From: Numida meleagris
Lineage: Eukaryota; Chordata; Aves; Galliformes; Numididae
Reading direction: 5' to 3'
Assembly: GCF_002078875.1 (NCBI RefSeq)
Contig: NC_034422.1
Coordinates: 3,331,872-3,395,871 of the forward strand
Length of the DNA: 64,000 bases
Both the position numbers and the translations under genes were made by a program. How positions within the stretch are numbered: the stretch's first letter is position 1; each line of letters starts with the position of its first letter. Shown piece after piece: positions 1 through 13,600 of the stretch. The notes under the pieces were generated by a model, which worked only from the letters and a program-made list of their open reading frames with translations, was not told the DNA's origin and did no database searches.

Positions 1-223
1 TCACATTCCTTCTTAAACATCTCTTTCAAATGCGTTGAAAGCATCAACTGAATATAAAAGTCTCACTGAGAAACATGGAAGAAAGCAGAGTGTTTTATGA
101 GCACATTTTTATAAGCAGTAAAACACAGGGCAGTACCAGAGCTTTTCTATAACCTTTTACCTCGAGCAACTGCAAGCTCTGTGCTGCCCCTCTGAAACAG
201 AGTGTGGCATGCACAGAACTTAC

Positions 224-293
224 CTTGAAGCCAAGACCCAGCCCAAACTGCTGAGAGCTTTCAGGAAGCATCTCTTCCCAAGACTCAGCATCA
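224..293 (-). other. exon-like segment in ADGRD1 intron, unassigned
   Basis: The 70-bp segment has an AG acceptor and a good GTAAGT donor, and one frame is open (DAESWEEMLPESSQQFGLGL). That frame needs two bases from the previous exon, whereas exon 9 ends in phase 0. The peptide also does not resemble ADGRD1 as I know it. It may be an exon of an alternative or noncoding transcript, or chance. Confidence 0.2.
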
Positions 294-1537
294 CTCCAGA
301 ATTAACACAAGAAGGGTGTATTAGAATACTAGAAAAGGGGGGAAAAGGGGAGGACTGGAACTGCTGGGCAGAATAGAATTATAACAGAAAACGTGAGTAA
401 GATTTGTCAGAAGCAATACATTGTAAGTATGTCAGTAATCAGACAGCTTACTGCATATCACTTATATCAAATTTTCTTGTGCTGCGAGGCATATGACAAC
501 CAGCAAAGAGATAACTTTACAGAAAATAGCATGCATGCTCAGTGCTTGTCTTTCAGGGAATTAGCTTCAGACAATACAAAGCCTAACTATCAGTCAGACA
601 AGTGACACAGTCTGTATGTATGAACAGAACTCTGGTGTTTATTTCCCAAAACAGCTTTGCTAAGGATAATCATGTCCCACTTTTCTGTCTGCACATTATT
701 TTCACAACACACGAAGCAACAGATAGTGTGAATGAGCAGCCAAATCACAACCGAAATGATGTGGGCAACAGGTATGACATCTGGCAGGATGGTGTTCTGT
801 TTTCAAATTAAAGCCCACACAAAATTTTCAGCAAAACAGAGGAAACAACAAATTAAGAGATTTTTTAGAATGATTTTTGCTCTGTATTTTGATTCACAAA
901 GTCCAAGCTTTACATTTTGCAAACATTAAACCTTTAACAGAAACTGTCAAATGCTGCCTGTGTTTTTAGAAGCGTTTATTGATACTGTTGGTCCAAGTAA
1001 GTAATCCTTGTCACCCTGGTATTACCCACAGGCTTAAAGAAACCATCCCTGGTGAGGCCAGAGCTGATGGTTGTAATAATAGTTTTTTAGCCTGCTGAAA
1101 TCAGGGAATTAGCTGCCCATCATTTTACAGAAGGCGAACTTTATGTTAGCAAGAAGGACCCCTTGTCATCAGTTTAGACCACAGAAAATGCCCTATAGTA
1201 TGTACGACATATATTGAACACACAGCTGAAAAAAATTAATTAGGAATTATTTTCTTCTTTTCTATTTTCTGTTTAACTAAATCATTAATGTGTAGTCATG
1301 GTTCCAAATATCCATAAAACTTAAGCGTTAAATAAATAACATCCCCAAGAACTAATGAGACCTTGGAACTATTGTCTCTGGTTGAAGCTCACTGTCTGCT
1401 ATTCCCTAAAATAGCTACTGCTTACTTCGTGTGTATATTCTGCAATCAGCAAAAACTTTCAAAGTTGCATTCCATATTCCACCTGCTGGGAAAATTTGAG
1501 TGTTATCTGGATCCACACACAGATTTTAAAAGTTTAC
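294..1537 (-). other. ADGRD1 intron 9 (part)
   Basis: AT-rich intronic sequence. No further coding exon, RNA gene or recognisable repeat was seen on either strand. Confidence 0.7.
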
Positions 1538-1693
1538 CTCTGTCAGGCTTAGAGCAGTATTTTCTGACAAGGATTTGTTGGGCAAGCTGAAGGACACATT
1601 CTCCAGGTAGTCCAGCAGGATGTCAGAGGAGCGGAAGTTGCCTCTCTCTTTGGTCAAATTAGTTATGATGGGATGATAGGCATTTGTAGACAG
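1538..1693 (-). CDS. ADGRD1: ADGRD1 coding exon 9 (start of GAIN region)
   Basis: The exon encodes [20 protein letters not shown] and continues to [16 protein letters not shown] before a GTAAAC donor. It matches the start of the human GAIN region and has several N-glycosylation sequons. It is the last ADGRD1 exon I can establish in the window. Confidence 0.94.
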
Positions 1694-4600
1694 CTGCAGG
1701 AGAAAGATACAAGTCATCAGCTCACTGCAAACAGCAGATGCTATTTGTGATGTCTGCCCAAAAGGGAGCTAAGTGACAGTTTTCGGTGCTCCAGGAATCA
1801 CTGTAGCATTTCTAAGCAGTGCAACCTCAGGACTAAGCATTCCCCAGCCATAAATGCTGGGTAGAACAGTATATCACTAATAAAACTTTGACACTCCAGA
1901 TAGCAAGAAAGTGAAGATACACAGGAACAACTATGTGCATGTAGGCTGTCTACAGCTAATTGCATATAGATTTCGTATGAAAATTAAGAAAAATTATCAA
2001 AACATTTTTGAATGTCCTCCATCTTCAAAATCCACTGAAATACTTTAGAACAAGTTTCTACTTTTTTATATAGAGAAATTATTGTTATTTAGCTGTGAAT
2101 TCCTGTTATCTATCCAACATTAAGAGTTCTGTAGTTCTCCCATCTTTCAATCCTGGCTGAAAATACTCCCTGAGCATATCTGAAAACATTTATAAAAGTA
2201 CTAAAGTACTAAATTAAGTGGCATTAACGAAAACTGTAAAATGTAGATCTGCAATTCTGTATTTGTAACAAATTCTGGTGTTTTAGAAAAGAGTTATGAG
2301 GATTTATCTTACCGCGGGTTTTGTAGTAGTTGTCATCGTAGACCATGAAAGAGTTGAAGAGAGCAAGAATTGCACACCTGGGGAAAACACGTACACAAAT
2401 GAGTTAAATTTATTTAGGAAAAACTAATTTTAAAAATCTCCATATCTTATCAAGAACAGATAACGTACTGTGGGCACTTCTGACAAGTTTGCGTGTGGCC
2501 TAGTTGTATTTCTATATATATGATTCTTCAGAATCATGTATTCTTCAGTACAGGGACTGAGAGGACACAGACAACTGACAAAAATCAGAATACTGCCAAC
2601 CATGGTTTTCCAGATGCTAATGCTGTCTGAATAAATACTTATGTCTTGAGTCTAAATGAATTGAGTGGCAAATAAAATCATGCAAATTCAGAAAGACTGT
2701 AATAAAAACTCAAGATTAATGAAATATTTCCACTGCTTTTGTCAAAACTGAGGCATCACTCAAATAAAAGTAGAAATGTTGGTATATATAACCTAACATG
2801 GCATTTTAGTTTTGCAGAAAGCGACTAACAGGAGTCAAAGAGTGAAAGCAACTTTCAGTATCAGTTGGAGAATACTGCAGATAGTGTCTCTACTGTTTTT
2901 AAGTTGATTCAAAGCAACAGTAAGGTCGCTATTACTCAGATGGGCTTCAGTAATAAATATCACCTCCTAGCACTATACGCATTGAAAATTACCATATAAG
3001 CAGGCCATAAGTGATTTGCCAAGACAGAAAGAATAAACTCAATTTGGGGTGGTTTCCAGCTGCTCCATTTTAAAAATATTGATTCCTTTCCATGCAAGGG
3101 AATTTATGGGTCATTTGTGATAGAGAAATAAAATTTTCTTCTAAACTACATCTTCCCAAAAATTTATGTTTGCCCAGGAGTATAGTATTTCAGCATAATC
3201 AAACAGTAGTGGAATATATTAGACACATTTTTATCATAGATCCAAATGTAACATGATTATTCATTCTGCTAAGGTACAGGCTGTCCTATTAAGTCTCTTA
3301 TATCAGAACACATTAGCCCAGTTTCATCACTGTTTTAAGATCTCCAAGCTCAATAAACAGATACCAGGAATAACTCTGATTTACTGTGTTGATTAGTCTT
3401 GTGATGTCTGTTACTTTCTCTGAGAATGTCTCAGCTTCATTCTTAATTCAAACTGGAAAATTAAAATAAATAATAAAATAAAATAAAATCAGTTCAATAC
3501 TTTGAGTGAAGAATCAAAGGGTCAATATTCCACATTTCTCCAATGTACTTTAACACTTCAAAATAATACTGGCTTTGTACTTATAAAAAAATAATCATAA
3601 TACCTGCTGCCCCTTTACATTTGAATTCCCAAGACTCTAGAAAAAAAAATGCTCAAGTTTTAATCTCAGTTTAGATGTCAGAAATTTATTTTAGATTTTT
3701 CACTGAAAACAAAGTTCCTGATGATCCTGAAGACCTTTGAACTGAGGCTTTAAGAAAATTAAAACCAGAAAAACTTGGTATAATGCAAGTTTCAGTAAAC
3801 TCACAAAAGCTCATAGCACAGCAGGAAGGTCTCAATGTATAAGTCAGGGAGTTCACCATGCAACTTTCCAAAAACCAACAGGGATGGTGTGGGAAGGTAT
3901 AGGCAAGATTCTGTATAACTCTGCAAAAATTTAGACTTTATACAAATTATACTCCTCTATACACATACGGACAACTGGGTCAGTTTGAAGGTCTATTGCA
4001 TTTGAATTTAGCAGCACAACATTCTACCCTAAATCACGGAATGGGTTTTATGGTACCTTTGAGTTGGATACTGTTACAGTGACCCTAGGTTGTTGTGAAA
4101 GACAAAACAGCCAGATACTCAAACAATTTTTCCAACATGACTAGACATTATAAACTTAATTTTAATTAATTTATTTTTATTTTTATTTATTTAGATTTTC
4201 AAATATGGAATAAAAATTTATACTATTTCCTACGTTAAATGAATTATCTGAAAATGTTTGAAGACATCCACAAGAATCACTTCGTAAAACACAAAACTTG
4301 AGCATGATTTCTATCATTTGTGTTGCAAAGCAAGTGGTCTGCTTCATTACATACTAGATGTAAGGTTTTCTTTTCAGTGGTTTCAATTCTGCTTTGTCTA
4401 TTTGATATTTTTTCTAATATATTATATTTGTAAGTTGATTGCCATTATGAAACCTGGATGCCAAAAACACACGCATTCTCATTTACAAGTTTGCACCTGT
4501 GCTGTGTTATTCGGAATGTCCATTGTGAAAATTGTTCCCATGGGTTTAAAAGCACATGAGTAATTGAGTGTAACTGTGTTAGCCGTCAGTAACCTAATAA

Positions 4601-7600
4601 GTATTAATGAAAATAGAGAAACCACCAGTGAAGCCAAATGTTCCAGATGCCCCATAGCTTTATTCCTGAGGGGGACATTTTCTGATTGCTACTCACACAC
4701 AAACACTTAATAGCAACAGCCTTTCTTGTACTGAAAAGTTTGTTATAAATATCTGTAGCGCAGCTGACATACTACTGGCCACTGTCTTCTACATTTTTGT
4801 TCAAATCCTGATTTGTTTTTATTTATATTAACTTTTAGCTAATATCTTTCTTTTTTGGTTCACAAACCTACATGAGTTATTAAATCTTTGTTGTTCCAGG
4901 AACTGGAGAGATAAGCATTATTATCCACATCTGTTGGAATACGCTAAGTGAGTTGCCTCTAAGATTACACAGGAGTGTTAGAAATCTGGAGTCAGTATTT
5001 CCTAATAGCGTTCTGCCTCCAGTCTAATTGTTGCTCTTCTCTTGATCCCAGGGGATATGAAAATGGCTGTAGACTTCTGATCTTTGTAAACTTTTTTTGA
5101 CATTTTTAAGGAACTAGAAGCACAGATGAAAACACTGCATATCCAAAGATAGCAGAATGTTTCAGAGCCTTTCATAACTGCTTTTTTCTTTCTCTGAAAA
5201 AACTACTTTAAATAGCTGAAAGATATAAACACGAATCCTACACACTAACCATTTTTAAGACAACATCTTTACAGAGCATGACTTATGACAATAAGAGTGC
5301 ACATACTCACCAATAGCAGCTGTAAAGTACTGCTCAATTTCGTTGGGGGTGAGCGCCCTTTCCCATATAATGAATTCATCAAATGCTCCATTCACGTAGC
5401 GCTTCGTTTGATCCCCTTCTGTTCCAGTCAGCAGGTTTGCACTGGGGTCTCCATAATCATAGAACACTTTGCCATCTGGATCAGTTGTGTTTAGAGTTCC
5501 ATTGACGTAGACCTTCAGTCCTTCTCTTGATTTCCAAGTGAAGAGAATATGAGTCCAATAAGGACCTACAAAACAGTTAGTCACAGCAAAATCTATGAAT
5601 CATTTCCATTTAGAGCCTCTCCTATTCAGTAAGTTTTTGCTGACTTGTGCAATGCTTTAGAGCTATATAGGAAGTGCTAAAAGTGAATTATGGAATGCTG
5701 ATGTCATGTATATTAATCTTTATACACATGGGGAAGCCCATACTTTGGCAGAGCGCCTGCTAGCTTTTGTCTGAACTCTTACTGGGGCTCTCTACAGTTC
5801 CATAAATTACACTTGTTAAGTACTATTGGCCAAGACTTGAAGTCTCTTCAGTACTGTCTCAAAATTCAATTCTGCAAGAACTTCATAAAGATTGCAAGAA
5901 CTGGAGAACAGGCAAATAGGCTAATCGAAAGCTGCCACAGTTTCAGTTAGAGTTCAGAAGCTGAAAACATATTACTCATTTTTACTTGGATTGAATAATC
6001 CACCAATGTACAATTTATTCTTACCCTTTAACAGCTTTTCTCTTAAGACAAGATTTCAGAACTGATTATAAAACTTTGGCACTATGAGGCGAGGAAGTTC
6101 TATATTCCCAGTCTGCAGAGAGTTAAATGATGGCAAGAAAAATGTTTAGTGACTGTCACTGGCATTACTATAAGTCCAGAATTTGTCTCAGTCACTAGGT
6201 AAGAGTTTCCCAACAATACAAAGTTTAGATAGAAGCAGTAAGATATGGGATATACCAAAATGTTTCTTAATACCATGTCATGACATGTAAAACTTAACAG
6301 ACGCTTAACAGGTGAAAAAGTTAACAAAGCACACTAAACACACAGTTAAATAGTTACCAAATAAAGTCTTTATTTCGGCGATAGTAGAGTCCTGTACACA
6401 TGTAAATTTTAGAATATATTGAGAGCCATTAGAGACTAACCTGCATTCCTCACCTAGCTGTTTCCATCTAAGCACCCATTAATCTACTTACGTCAGTAAA
6501 AACTCCAATTCTGGAAGTCAGGTCTGAGTACTGCTGCTGATCAGCAAATGTTGTGTAGTACAGTATCACTGAGTTATCTGTTCACTCTTTCTCTCACCTT
6601 ACCCCCACCAAGGGAACTCAAGTACAGAGCTCTTAACTATTTTTATATATCTACATTTTCCTGAAGATGTACTTTTACCATTACATCTCTCTACAAGAAT
6701 AATGTAAAACAAAGAAATTAATGATGAAAAAAAAGGTGAACTTACCTGGTGGACTAAAACTTGCTTTCCACTTCATCATTGCATTCCCACGGGTGTAAAA
6801 TTCTACTGAACCTTCACCTTCATTTGAACAGATTTTGAAACCACTGGAAATCACTTGCCCACCAGAGGCAGGGGGAAACTTAGTCTGCTGGTCTTGAGTC
6901 TTCCAGAAAAAGGAAAATGTTACTCCTGATGGAAGGAAGCAAGAGTGGATTTTTAATGGAAATTTTCCATCTTCCCTGTGCTTTATGAAGCTTGAGTAAC
7001 TTCATGAGGTGCTGACGAAGCGAACATTAAAGAAACTTCTCATTATATTGAAAGACTCAGGAAAGAACGTTCTTGTTTGTAAGATCCTGGGAATGCTCTG
7101 GTACTATAAAAATAAATAGATTATTCTGAATATTATATTATGCTATGGATGCAGAAATAATATGACTTACAGACATTTTTTACTTCCCAGTGGTATGATA
7201 CAATATATTAAAAGATACTGTACATATCTGACAAGATGTCTGCAGTGGGATAATGAATTCTCTTTTCCAGTACTCTTGTATAATAGAAGAGGTACCGTCT
7301 TCTGAGTTTCTCCTGCTTTCTTAGAAAGTTAATGCATAGATAAAAAAAAAATCCTATTTCAAGTTTGAAGAATGGCTTAAATCAATAAAAGCAAGAAAAT
7401 TCAATGCTAGCAATAGTGCTTAAGCTTAGGGACTTCTAGAGGTTACGTATAGAAGGATCAGTAGAAAATTGTGGTTTTTTACTTGGACTAAATCTTAAGT
7501 CTCTGGTGAATGTATTGATAGTGACTGGTTGTATACTTATTTTGACACTTGCATACAGTTCTAAAGTTCTTCTGCAATCAACACATCAAATCTGTGCACC

Positions 7601-10600
7601 CTTACAACACCTGTCATTTTGTGATTTTTACCCAAGGAGAAGAAAGGGTAGAGAACAGAGGGAAGAGCTTAGAGTGTCTATGGAAATGGACAAATGGATT
7701 CCAAGACATCAGACATTTTAAATAATTGTCTCCAAAAATAAGTTTGAAAAAACCATTCCTGCTAGGATACCACACTCTAAAACATAGTCTCCTAAATTTC
7801 AAACCTGTAGGATGACTTATATTTGTCCCAGTTTTGTAGCACCATTATTCTTGGTGCTAGATGAAAGATTTTTGATACTGTAAGCTTATTTTTGTTTTTG
7901 TTTGAATTAATTATACAGTAGATCATTGATCTGAGTAGTTAGAGATAACCTGTAATTTAAAATGCAGTTAGAAAAAAACTACGTTGTAGCAGAAATGCTA
8001 AGTCAGGGCTTGAAGCAGTGATGGAGCACCTGGTGGGTAGGCAGGGCCAGCCCAGGGGAGCTCAGGCGTGTGCAATGCAATGCAATGCACCTGAGTGACC
8101 AGAAGGGGTGGAGCCAAGATCCACCTTTTCCCAGACCCCATTTAAGGGCTGGCAGTGGAGGTGAGGGTATCTTGTGAGAGATCCCTATGTGCTTGGGGCC
8201 TTCTGAGGGTAAGCAGCTTCTTTCATTTCTGTGCTCATGACGGTTGTGTTTGAGCAAACTCACTTGCTCCAGCCTGGGACCTTGCTGCTCTGCTGTCCTT
8301 GCTGTGCTTTCCATCGCCTTGCTCACATTTTCAGCACTCAATTGTTTTACAAGCCAACAAAGAAAAGTGTCAAGCTAGAGTTTTAGAGGGTTCATCGCAT
8401 TTTGTTAGAGGGTTCATTACATTATTATTGAATTACATAATTTGATAGCAAAAGCAAATATTAATTAGTTTACTAACCTTCAGGTCCACAAACTTCTGGG
8501 TTGCTAATGCAAGAATTCTGATATCTTCCAAAGAAGAGAAAGGTAACTCCTTTCTTTTCAGTAACATAAATTCCCTTGTTCACCATTCCTTCTACAATGT
8601 CTAAAGGAAATGCAAAATAGAATTTAAAGCTTATGTAAATGAAAAACTGCTGGAAACATAATTTTTAGGAGGTTTGTGCACTTATGTATTAACAGAACCT
8701 GGAAATCATTATTTCAAAGTAGTGTGAACAAACCTTACATTTTCCAGGTTTCTGAGCACTGGACGCATCATACAAGTATTTCTGACTTGCTGTTAAGTAG
8801 AGTTGGGCAAAAAAAAATTTCATTACATGAAAATGTAACAGAATACTTGTCATTTACTGAAAGGGGAATTTTGTGACCAAAATCCACTCTTCATTATATA
8901 TGAATATATATAGATATACTTGACAAGCTATATTTAAAAGACAGAAAAATATCTGTTTTGAGCATGCTTTAGTATGACACCGTATATATTACTCATAAAG
9001 GTTATTCCTTTGTCTAACATGGACAATGATTATTTTTCTTGTGAGTTACTTGTGTTCTCTGCTTTAAGAGCACTGTTTATTCATTCTCTAATAACCAAAG
9101 CACATGAGCAATCCTAATACTTAAACTTTGTCAGGTTTTTTTTTTTTACCAGAGAAAGCTTCACTGAGATTTGAGAGTCCAGCTGATAAATGACAGTAGG
9201 AAGTTCACTTCACTTGTCCCAGGATAAGGAGACTATGTTAGCAATGAAGACAAGTGGAAATCATGATAAAAAAAAATCAGTTATTTAAAGAGCCCTCATT
9301 CCACAGAATATAGTCCACGATTTCTTTCTAAGCAGACAACAGAATTGTCTAATTCAGTATATGATTTTAATATCATTGTTTGTGGTAGGAGTTCTGCAAT
9401 GATTATGAAGATTCAGTATCTTGGTTTTAAGACTCTGTAATTTCTTCTGACAAAAAAAAAGCCTTAGGAAAAGAGCTGCTGCAAGGGAAACATCAGCAAT
9501 GGGGACAGTCTTCTCTGAAGCGCAGGAATTGTCATCTAGGTGTTGCTTGATACTTGGGAACTGAGTGAGCTTATAATGGAAATGAGAAGCACACAAAAAT
9601 GGTCCCACCCCTTTGGGGGGTTAGACATAAAGGATTTTCCTCTGTATTTATAGATGTACATCTGCCTGACTTGACATAAGCCTTCTGCACAGCAGAGAAC
9701 AGTGAAAATCAAACCAGAGATGCATGAGCAGTGCTAGAGTCAGACTATGTCTGGGGTGATAATCAGAAATACCACTGTCACTGCTTCAGGTTGGTGCATC
9801 CCCTCATGCAGTGGGGACCTGCGTGAAAGGGAATGTCACTTTCAAAATGCAGGCGACCAGAGGGAATAAAGGCAGCCATAATACTGGCCCATCTGCAGGA
9901 TAACACTGCTCAAGAAGGCAGTGGTGCAGCATTTAATAGTCCTCAGTGAACATGCCCAAGTATTTTCATAGTTCATGCCAAATCTCAATGCAAATACCTA
10001 AAATTTTCAGGTGTGTTCCCCTGCTCTTGAGTAAGAAGTCATCAAAACAGATGAAAACTCAGTTCTTTTTAAAAATTAGACTAAGTACTGTGAAGGGAAG
10101 CAAATCTTTTTGAGCTCTTTTTTAGTCACTTTAATATTAATCTAACCAGAATAAATACCATCAAGTAATGCATCCCTGTTTCTATTGAATTTCCTTTGCC
10201 ATTTTAGTGTTTGTAATGAATTCATCTTCTGCATAGTTTACACATAGTAAGTTCTGTAAGGCAGGTAAATGAGGACTGGAAGGAATTAGGGTCACTTGAC
10301 ATTCATTATACGGTTCATATTTGCCAGCATACTTTTAGAGTACAGAGAAACAGTGGGTTTATGATTCTAATATAGGCTTCTTAGTATCCAAATGACTGTT
10401 CTGCCATTTTCATCCTTCTCCTTAAATTAGATTTTTCCAATGACTGGATGTGAGCTGGTACTTAATCTTTAAGTGGACAACAGGTCATATGTCAATTGTA
10501 CAAGTATAAACCCTAGTGACTTCAGTTAAGTGACTTTGGTTACATTTACTTAGTTTCCAATCTGGCAGGCTTCTGCATGGAGTGTTGTCACTTTCTGTTC

Positions 10601-13600
10601 TTCCTTTACTATGCTACCACATTGATGGGGGAAAAAAAAAATCATTAAAAGACTATCTAAGATTTGTGCTACCTTTTTTATTATCATTATTAATATGCTA
10701 ATCAAAGATGTAGTAGTTGACAAGATTACTTCCAGGATTTGCAAATTCACTTGCATTTGCCTTGCTTAATGTGTCTCTTAATAATGAGTACGAAGTGATG
10801 ATAAATAGCTTTTTTTCTTTTATCCTTGACCAAAAAAGACCTATTTGTTCTTACATATCCATTGTTCCTACACTTAGAAAAAATACTTAAGCTTTTGAGA
10901 GCTACGGGGGTCCATCCTTCCATGGACTGTTTAGCAAGGGGATGTTACTCTTAGTAATTCAGGTAACAGTTCAGCAATATTTTTAAAATAGCTTTTGTCA
11001 GTGTGAGCGTAGGTCTTTACCACCTGACCAACTGAACCAAAACTCAACTCTGAATACAGTGTTACAAGAACCATCCAAGCCTGTCAAATGCAGAACAAAA
11101 AAAATGTAAATCCTCACCTACAGTTGCAGAGAAGTTAGAGTAGGCAGAGTCATTGGTATATACAAAGGTAGAGTTATGGGAAGGAAGCACAGTGAAGTTG
11201 TGGATTCTTAGAGCTGGGTGAAACAACAAAAAAAATAAGCAAATAAGAAAAACAATGAATAAACACAATCAGTAATGATTTGACCAGTTCATATCTCTCA
11301 ACTTAGGTCATAAATGTTGGGCAGTGGCCTTTAAAATTGTCATATCACCACGTCTCACCAATGATCTGTATGCACGTGAATGCTATATCCTTTTACTACA
11401 TGATTTAAATATAGTATCACTAAGACCATTTTTTCTTCCTGACAGGAATACAAGAAAAATACAACAATACAGCTGCATTTGGATGAAGGGCTCTGACTAC
11501 AATCAGGTCAGTAATTCTTAAGTTATTTCAAAAATCATGATATGCTGAAAAATCTATGGTAATTCAAGTCATATGTCCATTTCTGGATTCCCTAATGCAA
11601 GAGATGCATGGACATGTTGGAGGGAGTCCAGGGAAGGGCCACAGAGATGGTTAAGGGATTGGAGCATCTGACCTCAGGAGAAGCTGAGGGAGTGGGGTTG
11701 CTCAACCTGGAGAGGAGAAGGCTCAAGTATTTTTATCAAAGCATATAAACACCCAGAGGGAAGGGTAATGCCAGACCCTCCTCTATGGTATCTAGTGAAC
11801 AGATAAGAGGCTATGGGAACAAGCTGAAACATGAGAAATTCCATTTAAACATATGCTTTGTTTTGTCTTCAAATAAAATTAACAGAAAATTATGAGGGTC
11901 AAGTGCTGGAGTAGCTTGCTCAGAGGAATTATTGTCTCCATCCTTGGAGATATTCAAAACCTGACAGGATACAGCACAGCCATTGATAAACTATCAACAT
12001 GTCTGAAAAGACAGCATCAACATTTGTGTTTTTATCTAGAGCCATTCCACCTGCTGTAGTTCTGGGAGCTATCAAGTTAATTTAGGTATCTAACAATTTT
12101 TTCCCCTCCCCATTTTGATAATTCAAGAGTATCTTTCACACTAATTATTTACTCTGGGTGGGTAAACAGAGCTTGATGAAAAGCCTGTGTAACTAAATAG
12201 ATGTACTGATTTGGGATTTAGACCATCTGGGCTCACAGGAAAAAAAGGGAAATGCTCAAAAAAATCCCTCAAGAGAAAACGTATGGAAAACAAGGAGTGA
12301 GATAAAAACCTGAGCATAGCCACATTTTTTATTTGATGCTTTCCAAGTTAGATGTTTCCCTTCAATTGCTTTTACTGCTTTCATTGCTAACTGAAAAAAT
12401 AACTTACTGACACTGCCTCTCACAACACAAATACATTGAGAGATATAAATCTGGCTTCACACACAATGACTTCAACAAATAAAATGGATTAACATGACGG
12501 ACAGACTATGATGCTGCAAGTATTTAAGAGAAGAAACATGGAATGAAAATAATTGCATGAAATTATGATGAGTGGAAAAAACAAGACTAGCATAAATAGA
12601 AGAGTTGTGTAATCAGAATGGTATCAAAATCTAGCAAATTGTTACCTGTGTTTGATTAAAACAATTAAATTTTTCTTGTATATCAAAGTCAAACATCAGA
12701 GAGGTACGTGAAACTTCTCCTGTAGGCAGTTTAGAAAAAATTGCACTGCAGAGAAAAAGATTTTTTTTTTGGCCACCACATAGTGAGACAAAGTCCTCCA
12801 AATCTTTTTTTTTCCCCTTCCCCAAACAGGATCAAGCAGCTGGCTCATTTATGAAGTTATTTAACACATAACAGGATTCAAAGGCAATTACTCATGTAAG
12901 CCAGTCTTATTCCTGTTAGTAGGATCAGGAACTGTATATATTCTAATTGTACTTTTCCATGCTACCACTGAAAAGATTTCTGGATTTTGCTGAAATAAAG
13001 TGATTTTAACAAGTTTCAAAAAACAATCTTTCCAGCATTGTGCAATTATAATTTGTCCAACAGCTGTAATTCATGCTAGATTTCATATATTCCTTTCAAT
13101 TCCTTTAAAAACAACATATTTGTAATACAAATATCAAAACAATGCTGGATAAGGAGTGCTTTACTCTTCTTGAAGCTGCTCAAAGTCCAGTGCTAGAAAA
13201 TGACATTAATACACAGTTGAAGAACTCGTATGTTAACTTCTTGTAGGTCAAATTATCATCCTTCTGAAATAAGTGGGAATGCTGCCATCAGCCTCTAATG
13301 AGAAGAGAATATTGCCCAGATTTATTTCTGGTCAGCCAGTTTCATTCCTTAAAATAATTCCTGGAAGGATGGGTTGAACAGTCTAAGTTTAAAATACTTG
13401 AGGAATATGGAATAAAGGGTTTCAGATATTTATAGATTTTTCCCTACTTAGAAATAGATTTATGTTCCCATTATATATAATAAATAGCACTAGCTTTGCA
13501 CTTAAGTATCGTTTCTCATGTGAGGTTGTAAAGGTCTCCAACTTTTGTTTTAATCTCTTGCTGTCATCTTTCTGGGTAGGAATAGTGTGGTCACCAGTAG

